NCBI RefSeq assembly: GCF_023715615.1
Contig: NZ_JAMBOM010000002.1
Location: 410,898-474,897, forward strand
Reading direction: 5' to 3'
Source: Sporosarcina aquimarina
GTDB lineage: Bacteria; Bacillota; Bacilli; Bacillales_A; Planococcaceae
Length of the DNA stretch: 64,000 nucleotides
Part shown: in pieces, positions 16,322 to 23,666 of the stretch
Position numbering within the stretch: position 1 is the stretch's first letter
Layout: every line of letters starts with the position of its first letter
Position numbers and translations under genes: made by a program
The notes under the pieces: model-generated
Databases searched by the model: none
What the model was told of the DNA's origin: nothing
Seen by the model: the letters and a program-made list of their open reading frames with translations, nothing else

Positions 16322-17788
16322 CTAGATTAATTTTGGGCTTTTCCGATGTTTTGTAGCTTGTTCAAAAGCATACGCTAATTTAATTAATATCCCTTCACTA
16401 AAGGCGCCACCTGCAAAAGTTATACCAAATGGTCTTCCACTTTCCTTGTATCCAGCAGGTAGAGCTATCGATGGATACGCGGCTTTAGCACAGATTGTTG
16501 AACCTATATATGAGGGGAAAAGTATTGCATCAAGATCATACTTTTTCAAAGCAAAATCAATCCCATATTGGGAAAAATATAAATCCTCTAGTTTTGCATT
16601 TAAATAGTCCGGATTACTTAACGTATTGGGTAATACAACAATTTCCTCCAACTTATTCTGCCCGTATTTCAATGCTCTGTCTGCAATCCTCTTGTTAAAC
16701 TGAATCAGTTCACTTATTGAATGTATAGGTAAATGTGAAGGGAGTTTGGAAAGATAATTTTCTAGGCTATGTTTCAACTCCGATAGTAGTACTTCCCTTT
16801 TCCACTCTCTATGATAAGAAGGGATTTCTATATCTTCAATGACCAGGGCACCTTCTTCATTTAAGGTCTGTATGGCATGCTCAAACAATTCCGCGTCATA
16901 TTCTTCAGATTCATAAAACGTTTTAGAACCACCTTTGAATACACCAATTTTCGCTCCATTCAATCCCTGGAGGTCTAAAAATTCCGAATAATCCAATCGT
17001 GATATTCCTTCATACTTATGGGTAGCGGGGTCATGTTTATCAACACCAACTAAAGCACCCAATAAAATAGATGCGTCCTTAACAGTTCTTGCCATTGGCC
17101 CCGCCGTATCCTGAGAATATGTAAAAGGGATTATACCTTGTCGGCTTATTAAACCCACAGTGGGTTTAATGCCGACTACCGAGTTTTGAATAGCAGGACT
17201 AAGAATTGATGCATCTGTTTCAGTCCCTACGGATAATACGGAGAAATTTGCAGCTACAGCCACAGCCGAACCTGAACTTGATCCACCAACAAAAAGATTA
17301 GCATCTCCATATGGATTTAATACTTGCCCACCTCTGGAACTATAGCCTGCCCACATTGTATTTGACATCCCATTAGCTAGTTCGGTCATATTAGCCTTAC
17401 CCAAGATTACTGCACCAGCGTTACGGAGCTTTTCAACAAGGAATGCATCATTACTACTAATATGATTCTCTAATGCAAGTGTTCCTGCACTAGTATGCAT
17501 TGAATCATTCGTTTCAATATTGTCTTTCAGAACAACAGGAATACCGTGTAAAGGACCTCTAACACCCTTCACCTTTCGTTCATGGTCTAATGCTTCAGCA
17601 ATGAATATTGCATCAGGATTTATTTCAAGAATAGAATTTATTTTAGGACCATCTTGGTCATACTCTGCTATTCTGTGAAGATAATACATAATCAACTCTT
17701 TGGAGGTCACTTCTCCGTTTTCTATGGCTTCTTGAATTTCATTAATAGTTAATTCTTCCTTAAAAAAATTATTAAACTCTATTTCCAA
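16322..17788 (-). CDS. Amidase signature family hydrolase
   Basis: A 488-residue amidase of the GatA/AmiE-signature family, hydrolysing C-N amide bonds. The Ser-cisSer-Lys triad is readable: Lys88 in VVLKDN, Ser170 in GGSSSGS and the nucleophile Ser194 in TDASILSPA, with the family spacing of 24 residues between the serines. The usual GGS around the nucleophile is DAS here, a variant common among Bacillus stand-alone amidases. There are no gatC/gatB neighbours, so it is not the tRNA amidotransferase subunit. Substrate unknown. Confidence 0.88.
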   Translation of the reverse strand: MEIEFNNFFKEELTINEIQEAIENGEVTSKELIMYYLHRIAEYDQDGPKINSILEINPDAIFIAEALDHERKVKGVRGPLHGIPVVLKDNIETNDSMHTSAGTLALENHISSNDAFLVEKLRNAGAVILGKANMTELANGMSNTMWAGYSSRGGQVLNPYGDANLFVGGSSSGSAVAVAANFSVLSVGTETDASILSPAIQNSVVGIKPTVGLISRQGIIPFTYSQDTAGPMARTVKDASILLGALVGVDKHDPATHKYEGISRLDYSEFLDLQGLNGAKIGVFKGGSKTFYESEEYDAELFEHAIQTLNEEGALVIEDIEIPSYHREWKREVLLSELKHSLENYLSKLPSHLPIHSISELIQFNKRIADRALKYGQNKLEEIVVLPNTLSNPDYLNAKLEDLYFSQYGIDFALKKYDLDAILFPSYIGSTICAKAAYPSIALPAGYKESGRPFGITFAGGAFSEGILIKLAYAFEQATKHRKSPKLI

Positions 17789-17858
17789 TAGTAGGCTCCT
17801 TTGTACTTCGTTTTTATTAATAAATAATCATTCTATATTTTTAATATTTTTTTAATTA

Positions 17859-17884
17859 AATGTCCTTATTGCGACATCGTCGCG
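17859..17884. repeat. Dispersed palindromic repeat, copy F (diverged)
   Basis: AATGTCCTTATTGCGACATC, then GTCGCG. Lies upstream of the amidase gene. Confidence 0.35.
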
Positions 17885-17910
17885 TTACTGAAATTCCAAC
17901 GATTCTGTTA

Positions 17911-18123
17911 TTAAGGATTCATATCGCAATCAAAATTAGTAATACTAAGCCAAGATTTTTCAACTATTGGTAAACCACCTTTGTCGTAACAACCATTAGA
18001 CATTGCACGATTTTCACTATAAGTAAAATACATTTGTGAAATTACTAAAAAACCAACTACGACTATTAAAGTTGAAATTGTAATTGCCTTTCCCTGATTT
18101 GACATCCACTGTTTAATCTTCAA
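17911..18123 (-). CDS. Small single-pass membrane protein
   Basis: A 70-residue protein with a basic N-terminus, one membrane helix (about residues 14-34, ISTLIVVVGFLVISQMYF) and an outward tail containing two cysteines (NGCYDKGG and NFDCDMNP). TTG start at 18123 with AAGGAG upstream. Similar short proteins are common in Bacillaceae but unnamed. Function unknown. Confidence 0.6.
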   Translation of the reverse strand: MKIKQWMSNQGKAITISTLIVVVGFLVISQMYFTYSENRAMSNGCYDKGGLPIVEKSWLSITNFDCDMNP

Positions 18124-18228
18124 AGTTTAATCACTCCTTCTTATTAAATTATCATAGTGCTTAAAATTGTCCGATTGCTGCACAAACCCCATGCTAGAAT
18201 CTCGCCCAATTACGGAACAGTCTGCAAC

Positions 18229-18360
18229 CCGTTGATTTCCGTTCCGGGCGGACGCGTTCCGCGGGCACGTCTTCAGCCTCTTCACTACGCTACGCTTCGT
18301 TGCGAGGTCTTCAGCTCGCGCTGTTCCCGCTGGAGTCACCGCCTTCCACTCCAATCAACT
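18229..18360 (-). repeat. GC-rich dispersed repeat, copy 1
   Basis: About 132 bp, much richer in GC than its surroundings, bounded by GTTGAT and ATCAAC ends. Blocks GACTCCAGCGGGAACAGCGC and GTGCCCGCGGAA recur in copy 2, with weaker matches in copies 3 and 4. Open frames across it are translations of the repeat, not genes. Confidence 0.75.
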
Positions 18361-18400
18361 AGAGTACACTATCAAAAATTCCCACTCTATTAGGAAACGA

Positions 18401-18708
18401 TTATTTTATAAGCAACTCTCCTATGAATGGGGTAACATACCCCAAGACAAACAAAACGATGGCAAGGTAAAGGACAGTTCCAGCTATTGGCAGATACCAT
18501 TTTTTCTTCTTGGATTTGTATTGGAGCCAATAATTAACTGCCCACAGGACGAACATAAAACCAATAGAACAGTTTCGAAATGCTTTATCGATAGGATCAT
18601 CTATAGGTGCGCTAACACTAAAACTAGCGATTAGCAAAAAAGACATATAAATCCCAATAGTATAACATTGACGATATGGACGGAAATATGGTAAGAGCTG
18701 TTATTCAT
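18401..18708 (-). pseudogene. Small membrane protein, frameshifted at T6
   Basis: Two overlapping frames together encode about 102 residues. The first starts at ATG 18708 with GGTGGAG upstream and reads into a membrane helix (VNVILLGFICLF), then hits a stop. The second continues the helix (LLIASFSVSAPIDDP) and two more segments to the stop at 18401. One extra T in the run of six at 18636-18641 (read on the minus strand) joins them. An internal ATG at 18646 could give an 81-residue product. No family name known. Confidence 0.5.
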
Positions 18709-18776
18709 TAACTCTCCACCCTCGATTATTTACAATCTCATTCTTCTTCATCAAAATGTCCCAATTCTTCAATGCA

Positions 18777-18807
18777 GGGCGCATATCTTTATTCCAGATA
18801 AGCGCCC
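18777..18807. repeat. Dispersed palindromic repeat, copy C
   Basis: GGGCGC and GCGCCC ends enclose ATATCTTTATTCCAGATA. The best-preserved hairpin of the family. Confidence 0.55.
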
Positions 18808-18846
18808 TATTGTGGTAAATAGTTTATTATAGTCTTACCAAATAAT

Positions 18847-19150
18847 TCACGACCACCGAGAAAATATCTCGATTTCATAGTGCTCTAAATCATCTTTAGA
18901 CAATTTGGCTTTTAAATACTTTTCAATTTCAGGTATATCATTTTTATCGTATACGTCTATCGTTATAACAGGATCAGTAATGCCAATTTGAGTACTTTGC
19001 ACTTCATATTTAGCCCACAATGAATCCATAACCAGCTCTGTACTATATGGCTCTTTTTGCACGAACCAAAATACCACAGATATTACAATAACACTCGTTA
19101 AAATTATTGATCCTAAGTTTCTTTTAACACCATTTTTTTCTCTTCCTCAT
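18847..19150 (-). pseudogene. Membrane-anchored small protein, frameshifted at A7
   Basis: ATG at 19150 (GAGAAG upstream) reads MRKRKK and then a stop; the other frame, without a usable start, continues NGVKRNLGSIILTSVIVI, a membrane helix, then a 60-residue soluble domain (SLWAKYEVQ ... YEIEIFSRWS) to 18847. The junction is a run of seven A (T on the plus strand, 19133-19139). One more A restores a 100-residue N-terminally anchored protein. As in the LysE gene, the codon phase is A AAA AAA. Function unknown. Confidence 0.5.
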
Positions 19151-19217
19151 TTACTTCTCACAAAATGGCCCTTTTGCTTAAGCTTCTTTCATAATCAATT
19201 GGTTAGAATTTATACCT

Positions 19218-19892
19218 TTAAAACTGTTCCTGCAAATCATGTTCAGAAATAGGATTATAAAGCGACTGATCCACGTTAGTCATAACAGCCCAGTACCTAT
19301 CACCATACGACCAATGCCACCATTCAGTAAAGTAGTTAACAAAGCCAGCTGACTGAAGAGCATGTGCTAAAATTTGACGATTTCGTATTGCTTGTTCAGT
19401 GATATTTTTTGCATCCAAAAAAGTTGCATTTTCCGTTTCATGTGGAATTGCATCGAAAACTGTACCAAGATCTAGTTCAATATTATTTGAATTAATTAAG
19501 GTTAAATCTATTGCACCACCTGTTGAATGTGGTGCTACATCTGGGGGTGCCACGTACTTAGATGCCTCACCCCTTAAAAATTCTAAATCATGATTTAAAG
19601 TATTTTCTTTCACACGCTGTATCGACCTCTCATAAGCTAACTCTTGAATATGTAATGGTCTATAACCTTCCTTAATTAAAAAACGAATATCTTTTGGAAG
19701 AAACTTTTTAGCTACAGTAAGTTTTTCGGCTACGGAAAGGCGAACAAAAGAAAAGTAATGACTTCTGTTGGAAAGTGATTGATCCACTATGATTTCCGAA
19801 TCAAAGTTGATTAGGTCTACAAATGGCTCTTGAGAAAATGGCACACTAATTTCAGAAACTAATGGATCACTCATTAATATTTTTTTTGCCAT
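19218..19892 (-). CDS. VanX-like D-Ala-D-Ala dipeptidase (M15)
   Basis: A 224-residue zinc dipeptidase of MEROPS family M15D. Zinc ligands and catalytic residues are visible in the SxHxxGxAxD-type motif (PHSTGGAIDLTL, His and Asp) and in TEWWHW (Glu and His). VanX-type enzymes cleave D-alanyl-D-alanine in the cytoplasm. Without vanHA neighbours this is more likely peptidoglycan recycling than vancomycin resistance. No signal peptide. GGAAGGAAAG ribosome site, ATG start; monocistronic. Confidence 0.82.
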   Translation of the reverse strand: MAKKILMSDPLVSEISVPFSQEPFVDLINFDSEIIVDQSLSNRSHYFSFVRLSVAEKLTVAKKFLPKDIRFLIKEGYRPLHIQELAYERSIQRVKENTLNHDLEFLRGEASKYVAPPDVAPHSTGGAIDLTLINSNNIELDLGTVFDAIPHETENATFLDAKNITEQAIRNRQILAHALQSAGFVNYFTEWWHWSYGDRYWAVMTNVDQSLYNPISEHDLQEQF

Positions 19893-20098
19893 TTTGGCTT
19901 TCCTTCCTTTCTAATAATGACTTTTTGGAGTATGAACAATACTTCTAAGCAAACTCTTTTTAGATATTAGAACTTTTACACAATCGGTTCGGTTCATTTC
20001 AGAATCTGGTTCGTTTGATGCGCAAACCTTGTATTGTTAAAGCCCCCCATTTGGGAACAGTTCTTCTTCAGCAACTTCCCCAGTTTATAAGACAGGCG

Positions 20099-20375
20099 TT
20101 ATTGAAATATATCAGGTTCATCTATAACGATACTTCCCGCTATATTAATCTTATCCCAAATCCACATCTGATAAATTCGATCGAGTTCAACTCCTAATTC
20201 TTTTTCATCCAGACTTTCATCGATCTCTAATTCTTCAAAAGTAAATATCTCTCTTACCTCAGTGCCTTCGAATGTACTACTGGCAAATGAAAAAGTTACT
20301 GTTTTAACCAGTTCACTCCACTCCCACTAATCATACTTTTTTCTAAATCTGGCTCTATTATTGAATAGGTGCAGA
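20099..20375 (-). pseudogene. Frameshifted remnant of an unknown soluble protein
   Basis: The minus strand reads YSIIEPDLEKSMISGSG in one frame, then after a one-base shift WSELVKTVTFSF ... IFTFEELEIDESLDEKEL ... MWIWDKINIAGS, ending FQ and TAA at 20099. The long second part has no start codon. The N-terminus is missing; palindromic repeat copy D abuts the break. Family not recognised. Confidence 0.5.
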
Positions 20376-20397
20376 TCCTATATACCAGAATTGCACC
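20368..20397. repeat. Dispersed palindromic repeat, copy D
   Basis: GGTGCA and TGCACC ends around GATCCTATATACCAGAAT. Sits at the truncated end of the remnant at 20099-20375. Confidence 0.5.
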
Positions 20398-20420
20398 AAT
20401 TGCTTGCCTATGATATGAAT

Positions 20421-20510
20421 TCACTTTTTAGTATTAAACTTAACAAAATACATCACTACAACTAATAGGAGTACAATTAATATGGAATAAAGTACGAGAA
20501 CATTAGTCAT
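20421..20510 (-). CDS. 29-residue hydrophobic ORF, copy 2
   Basis: MTNVLVLYSIL then a Val/Leu-rich membrane stretch ending VKFNTKK and TGA. Ribosome site weak. Homologous to the remnant at 15508-15590. It could be a tiny membrane protein or the surviving N-terminal anchor of a membrane-tethered redoxin; the second seems likelier given the redoxin piece beside copy 1. Confidence 0.4.
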   Translation of the reverse strand: MTNVLVLYSILIVLLLVVVMYFVKFNTKK

Positions 20511-20525
20511 TTACTTGATTCTATA

Positions 20526-20686
20526 ATTCGCCATAAAAGGAATATTTCCCGTCATAATGTCAGTTTGAAGCAATACTTACTGCTTGCTCTTGTGTTATCT
20601 CACTATAATTGTAATCCTTAATAACTCCCCCTTCATATTTCTAATACCTATCTGACCTTCCGCAATCTGGCCTGATTGTTTAATGT
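20526..20686 (-). pseudogene. Short coding remnants
   Basis: Minus-strand reading gives KDYNYSEITQEQAVSIASN, a stop, then HYDGKYSFYGEL and a stop. The ITQEQAVSIA piece resembles the start of a PepSY-like helix. No start or intact frame. Debris between palindromic repeats D and H. Confidence 0.3.
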
Positions 20687-20715
20687 GCGCTACTCCTTGT
20701 TCCAGACTAGTGCCC
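20687..20715. repeat. Dispersed palindromic repeat, copy H
   Basis: GCGCTACTCCTTGTTCCAG then ACTAGTGCCC, the TTCCAG core intact. Lies immediately downstream of the GNAT gene. Confidence 0.5.
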
Positions 20716-20742
20716 AATTTCGGAATATCTATCCTTAAAAAA

Positions 20743-21213
20743 TCACACAAATCCTTGCATTCTGATTACCTTTCCATTCACTTCAAGGCCAATTTCATTC
20801 ATACCAATTTTACAATAAAATTTAATTGCAGAGATGTTGGTTGGGGATACCCTTAAATGAAATTCATTAATATTATTGTCTTTAAAAAACTCTCTTGCAT
20901 AGTCATCTAATTTTTGACCTTTGCTCTTGCTCCGTTCCTCTGAAATTAGATAATACAAGTGAACGTAACCTATATTTTTACCCTCGTATTCCCTAATTGT
21001 TAATTCAATTTGCCCCACATATTTATTGTCTTCCATAACTAAAACAAAACCATTTGGGTTATCGACTATTTTTTCTTTTAACCAATGTAGGTAATCTTCT
21101 TCATCAAAATCAATTCCATCACCAAAACTTACTTCAAACGAATCTCTTCGGAATTTAGTCACTATTTCACGATGCTTTTCTGAATCTAGGTTAATATTTA
21201 CAAACTGAAGAAT
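20743..21213 (-). CDS. GNAT family N-acetyltransferase (possible ATT start)
   Basis: A GNAT acetyltransferase of about 156 residues (FVNINLDSEKHREIV, GQIELTIREYEG, VHLYYLISEERSKSKGQKL as motif A, LRVSPTNISAIKFYCKIGM as motif B). The GGGGTGAG ribosome site points to an ATT at 21213 as first codon. A GTG nine bases earlier (21222) is the nearest canonical start but has no Shine-Dalgarno; the open frame extends to 21288 through repeat sequence. Substrate unknown. The body of the gene is intact. Confidence 0.75.
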   Translation of the reverse strand: MLQFVNINLDSEKHREIVTKFRRDSFEVSFGDGIDFDEEDYLHWLKEKIVDNPNGFVLVMEDNKYVGQIELTIREYEGKNIGYVHLYYLISEERSKSKGQKLDDYAREFFKDNNINEFHLRVSPTNISAIKFYCKIGMNEIGLEVNGKVIRMQGFV

Positions 21214-21298
21214 GTTTCTCACCCCATTAAAATCACATTTTAATCTTAAAAAAAATGGCCCGATTGGAGGAAAAACCTTATGCGGCAATTCCCCCTTA

Positions 21299-21700
21299 TT
21301 AGTTGAATGTCATTTGTTTTTTTGTGATTCTGCTTATTAATTCATCAATTGTTCCATTACTCTTTTTGACACTTGATAAATGATAAAATGTGCTAGTTGT
21401 TTCTAAATTATTTAGATCGTCATTTGGTGAATGAAGATATACTTTTTTTCCTTGACCGAGTGCAATTCCAAATTCAATATGGCTTCCTTTTCCAGCTGGC
21501 AATAAAACTATAATAAAATCGGCATCTAAAACCGCATTTTTTTCATGGAATCCTATTTCCTTCAAATCTGCAATCGTTGAAGCATCTTCGTTCTTAGTCC
21601 AATCATACGTATGAATAAACCCCTTATCTACTAATCTCGTGCTTACATGGCGAACTAAATCAATATTCTTGAGGCTAGATGCTACATAAAACTTTTTAAT
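21299..21700 (-). CDS. Nucleoside 2-deoxyribosyltransferase-like protein (ATT at start)
   Basis: A 133-residue protein of the nucleoside 2-deoxyribosyltransferase fold: KKFYVASSLKN at the N-terminus, YDWT at about residue 38, DADFIIVLLPAGKGSHIEFG with the catalytic-type Glu, and GKKVYLHSP. The frame from ATT at 21700 is uninterrupted, the N-terminus is family-like, and GGGAGG lies seven bases upstream, yet no ATG, GTG or TTG occurs until codon 46 (TTG 21565). Either ATT initiates, or a start-codon mutation has silenced an otherwise intact gene. Role probably nucleotide salvage. Confidence 0.72.
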   Translation of the reverse strand: MKKFYVASSLKNIDLVRHVSTRLVDKGFIHTYDWTKNEDASTIADLKEIGFHEKNAVLDADFIIVLLPAGKGSHIEFGIALGQGKKVYLHSPNDDLNNLETTSTFYHLSSVKKSNGTIDELISRITKKQMTFN

Positions 21701-21783
21701 TTGAATTCCTCCCTACACTTAGATAAAATGGTCCGATTCTGCTATGTAGCTGTTCAGCTAATGCGCTCGTTAACGGCACTCCC

Positions 21784-22560
21784 TTATGCCGTAAAAGGAC
21801 CTTTTGTTGAATAAGATATTTTAGGAAACCCAGCCCGACTCCATAACCATAGCGGAGTATGTACATCAATCGGTGCTAATTCGCTTCCTTCAAGAGCTTT
21901 TCCCCAAGCAGATGCAACAGTTATTCGGTCATCTACTCCACCATTAAGTACATCTTCTGAACATAATCCCAATTTCACAGTGGCTTTTAGAATATGCGTA
22001 TCTGGAGCAATAGTAATTAGTTCCCGCGATCTCCAGGAAACTTGTGTATAGCTTTCCAAAACATATAACCAATAATTAAATATCTTTGGACCAGAAAGGT
22101 ATGGGAATTCTGGCTTTCTTGATACTTGCATTATCTCTTTCAGGGGTGAAATGTCGAATTGAACAGACTCAATTAATCCCTGCACATTTCCTTGTTCCGA
22201 TGATTTTACAATCCCTTTGGCAACACGTTGCCAAATTTCAGGATGACGATTCGGTTGTAGTCCGACACGATGTAGTAATAACGCTTCACGAAGTTCGTCT
22301 GTATTTTTGTTTACAACAAGAATAGGATTAAATATCCACTTCGTTTGTGGATCTTGATATGCGTTAACAACGGACTCCCACAACGAATAAGAATTTCTCT
22401 GATAATTTAAGGACATGGCAAGTGTTAAAACATCCATTAGTTCATTTTCTTTAACTACATCAACCAATACATCCTCGGGCATTATTTCTCCGCCTAAAAG
22501 TCCATCTGAGTGCATTTGTATCAAAGCATTTACATTTTTTAAAAGTTCGTTATTCTCCAC
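21784..22560 (-). CDS. Hypothetical protein, weak resemblance to HhH-GPD glycosylases
   Basis: A 258-residue soluble protein. I cannot name it with confidence. FPYLSGPKIFNYWLYVL followed by IAPDTHILKATVKLGL recalls the region of helix-hairpin-helix DNA glycosylases that carries the catalytic Asp in a V/APDTH motif, but the hairpin itself is not obvious. GTG at 22560 has GGGGGG seven bases upstream and is preferred over the ATG at 22575 that overlaps it. Stand-alone on the minus strand. Confidence 0.55.
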   Translation of the reverse strand: MENNELLKNVNALIQMHSDGLLGGEIMPEDVLVDVVKENELMDVLTLAMSLNYQRNSYSLWESVVNAYQDPQTKWIFNPILVVNKNTDELREALLLHRVGLQPNRHPEIWQRVAKGIVKSSEQGNVQGLIESVQFDISPLKEIMQVSRKPEFPYLSGPKIFNYWLYVLESYTQVSWRSRELITIAPDTHILKATVKLGLCSEDVLNGGVDDRITVASAWGKALEGSELAPIDVHTPLWLWSRAGFPKISYSTKGPFTA

Positions 22561-22575
22561 TATATTTCCCCCCAA

Positions 22576-22711
22576 AAACGATGCTATCTAATTAATTCTC
22601 TTATGAATGGCAAACGCCTTCTTCGTCTATATGGCACGTTTGCGGTATAGATGTATTTACTTATTAAGCAATCTCCTCAATAGTTAAATGATTATCAATA
22701 GTAGTCTCAAT
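22576..22711. other. Intergenic with hairpin
   Basis: Contains an inverted repeat (GCAAACG near 22610 and CGTTTGC near 22639) around CCTTCTTCGTCTATATGGCA; part of this (ATATAGACGAA) recurs at 13540. No gene. Confidence 0.35.
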
Positions 22712-23278
22712 TTATATTAAATCGATTCTCAGTTTTTCAGCATCTATATAGTCATAGACTTCCAATATTTCTTTGTCATAGTCGTTATCGATTTCAAAAT
22801 ATCTAACACCTAATTGCAAGCAGTGTGATTTAAATTCCTTATGTTCCTCGATCAATTCTGTTATCGTTCTCTCTTCTGGCCAACTACGAAGTTCAACAGC
22901 ATTCCTATATTTCACTATTCTCGCTTCAAAGTTCTCTTGAATATAATTCGTTGAAAAACCTAGAAATACTGAAATAATTTTCTCTGAATAATTGATGTCA
23001 AGGTCCTTCAGATAGTGAGGTAATATATAGCAGCCTTCAATGATGAGATGTTGCTCATTCTCAATATTTGTCCTAATGATTCCTTTTATTATTGGCCAAA
23101 GCTTATCTCCAATGACTTCCGTGTTATCAAGTGATGTGAATCCACAAAGCCTATCTCCTCTGTACAACCCCATTTTCAAATGATCTATAGAGAGATAAGA
23201 AATGTGGTACTTCTCTAACAACTTTTGAGCCATCAAGGTTTTACCTGTACTGCCTACAGCACTTATTAAAATAATCAT
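22712..23278 (-). CDS. P-loop kinase-like NTPase
   Basis: A 188-residue protein with a Walker A loop (AVGSTGKT, residues 7-14) right at the N-terminus, SIDHLKMGLYRG resembling a kinase substrate segment, and HLIIEGCYILPHYL as the Walker B/lid region. It resembles small ATP-dependent kinases related to 2-phosphoglycerate kinase or zeta-toxin-like folds, all cytosolic. Substrate unknown. No partner gene that would suggest a toxin-antitoxin pair. ACGGAG ribosome site with ATG at 23278. Confidence 0.68.
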   Translation of the reverse strand: MIILISAVGSTGKTLMAQKLLEKYHISYLSIDHLKMGLYRGDRLCGFTSLDNTEVIGDKLWPIIKGIIRTNIENEQHLIIEGCYILPHYLKDLDINYSEKIISVFLGFSTNYIQENFEARIVKYRNAVELRSWPEERTITELIEEHKEFKSHCLQLGVRYFEIDNDYDKEILEVYDYIDAEKLRIDLI

Positions 23279-23372
23279 AAATTACTCCGTTTTAATTTTT
23301 TGTACTCCAACCATCGATCATTACACTTAATGGCCGATTGATGAAAGAATCCTTTATGAATATACTTTCTAT

Positions 23373-23498
23373 TGCTTGAAGTGCAGGCGCCGACTCCTGT
23401 GGGAACAGCGCGAGCCGAAGACCCTGGACGGAGCGAAGCGAAGGAAGCGGCTGAGGCCGTGCCCGCGGAAAGCGTGCACCGTAACGGAAAGCAACTGT
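23373..23498 (+). repeat. GC-rich dispersed repeat, copy 2
   Basis: About 126 bp, opposite orientation to copy 1, sharing GGGAACAGCGCGAGC, GAAGACCC and GTGCCCGCGGAA blocks. Ends are the variant TTGCTT and AAGCAA. It lies upstream of the P-loop gene. The rest of 23499-23666 shows nothing coding. Confidence 0.72.
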
Positions 23499-23666
23499 TC
23501 ATGCTAGCTTGTTATCTTATCCCGTTTGAAGAAAATGCTACTTATTTTAATGTGCTCTGAAGACGGCCGACTTCGTAGGAATCAGCGTGCCGTCTAAAGC
23601 GGAATGTAAAAGGTTTTCAGACAGGTTGGCATGATTCTTGAAAACCCTTTACACTTCCTATCATTT

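Noticed and set aside
16322..17788. GatA subunit of tRNA amidotransferase
   Set aside because: No gatC or gatB neighbours, and the nucleophile context DASI differs from GatA.
18127..18393. Open frames of 75-78 codons on both strands
   Set aside because: They are translations of GC-rich repeat copy 1, without ribosome sites; the same applies to frames across 23275-23560.
19218..19892. Vancomycin resistance cluster
   Set aside because: The VanX-like gene has no vanH, vanA, vanR or vanS beside it.
22712..23278. Zeta-type toxin of a toxin-antitoxin pair
   Set aside because: Small P-loop kinase fits loosely, but there is no antitoxin-sized gene adjacent.
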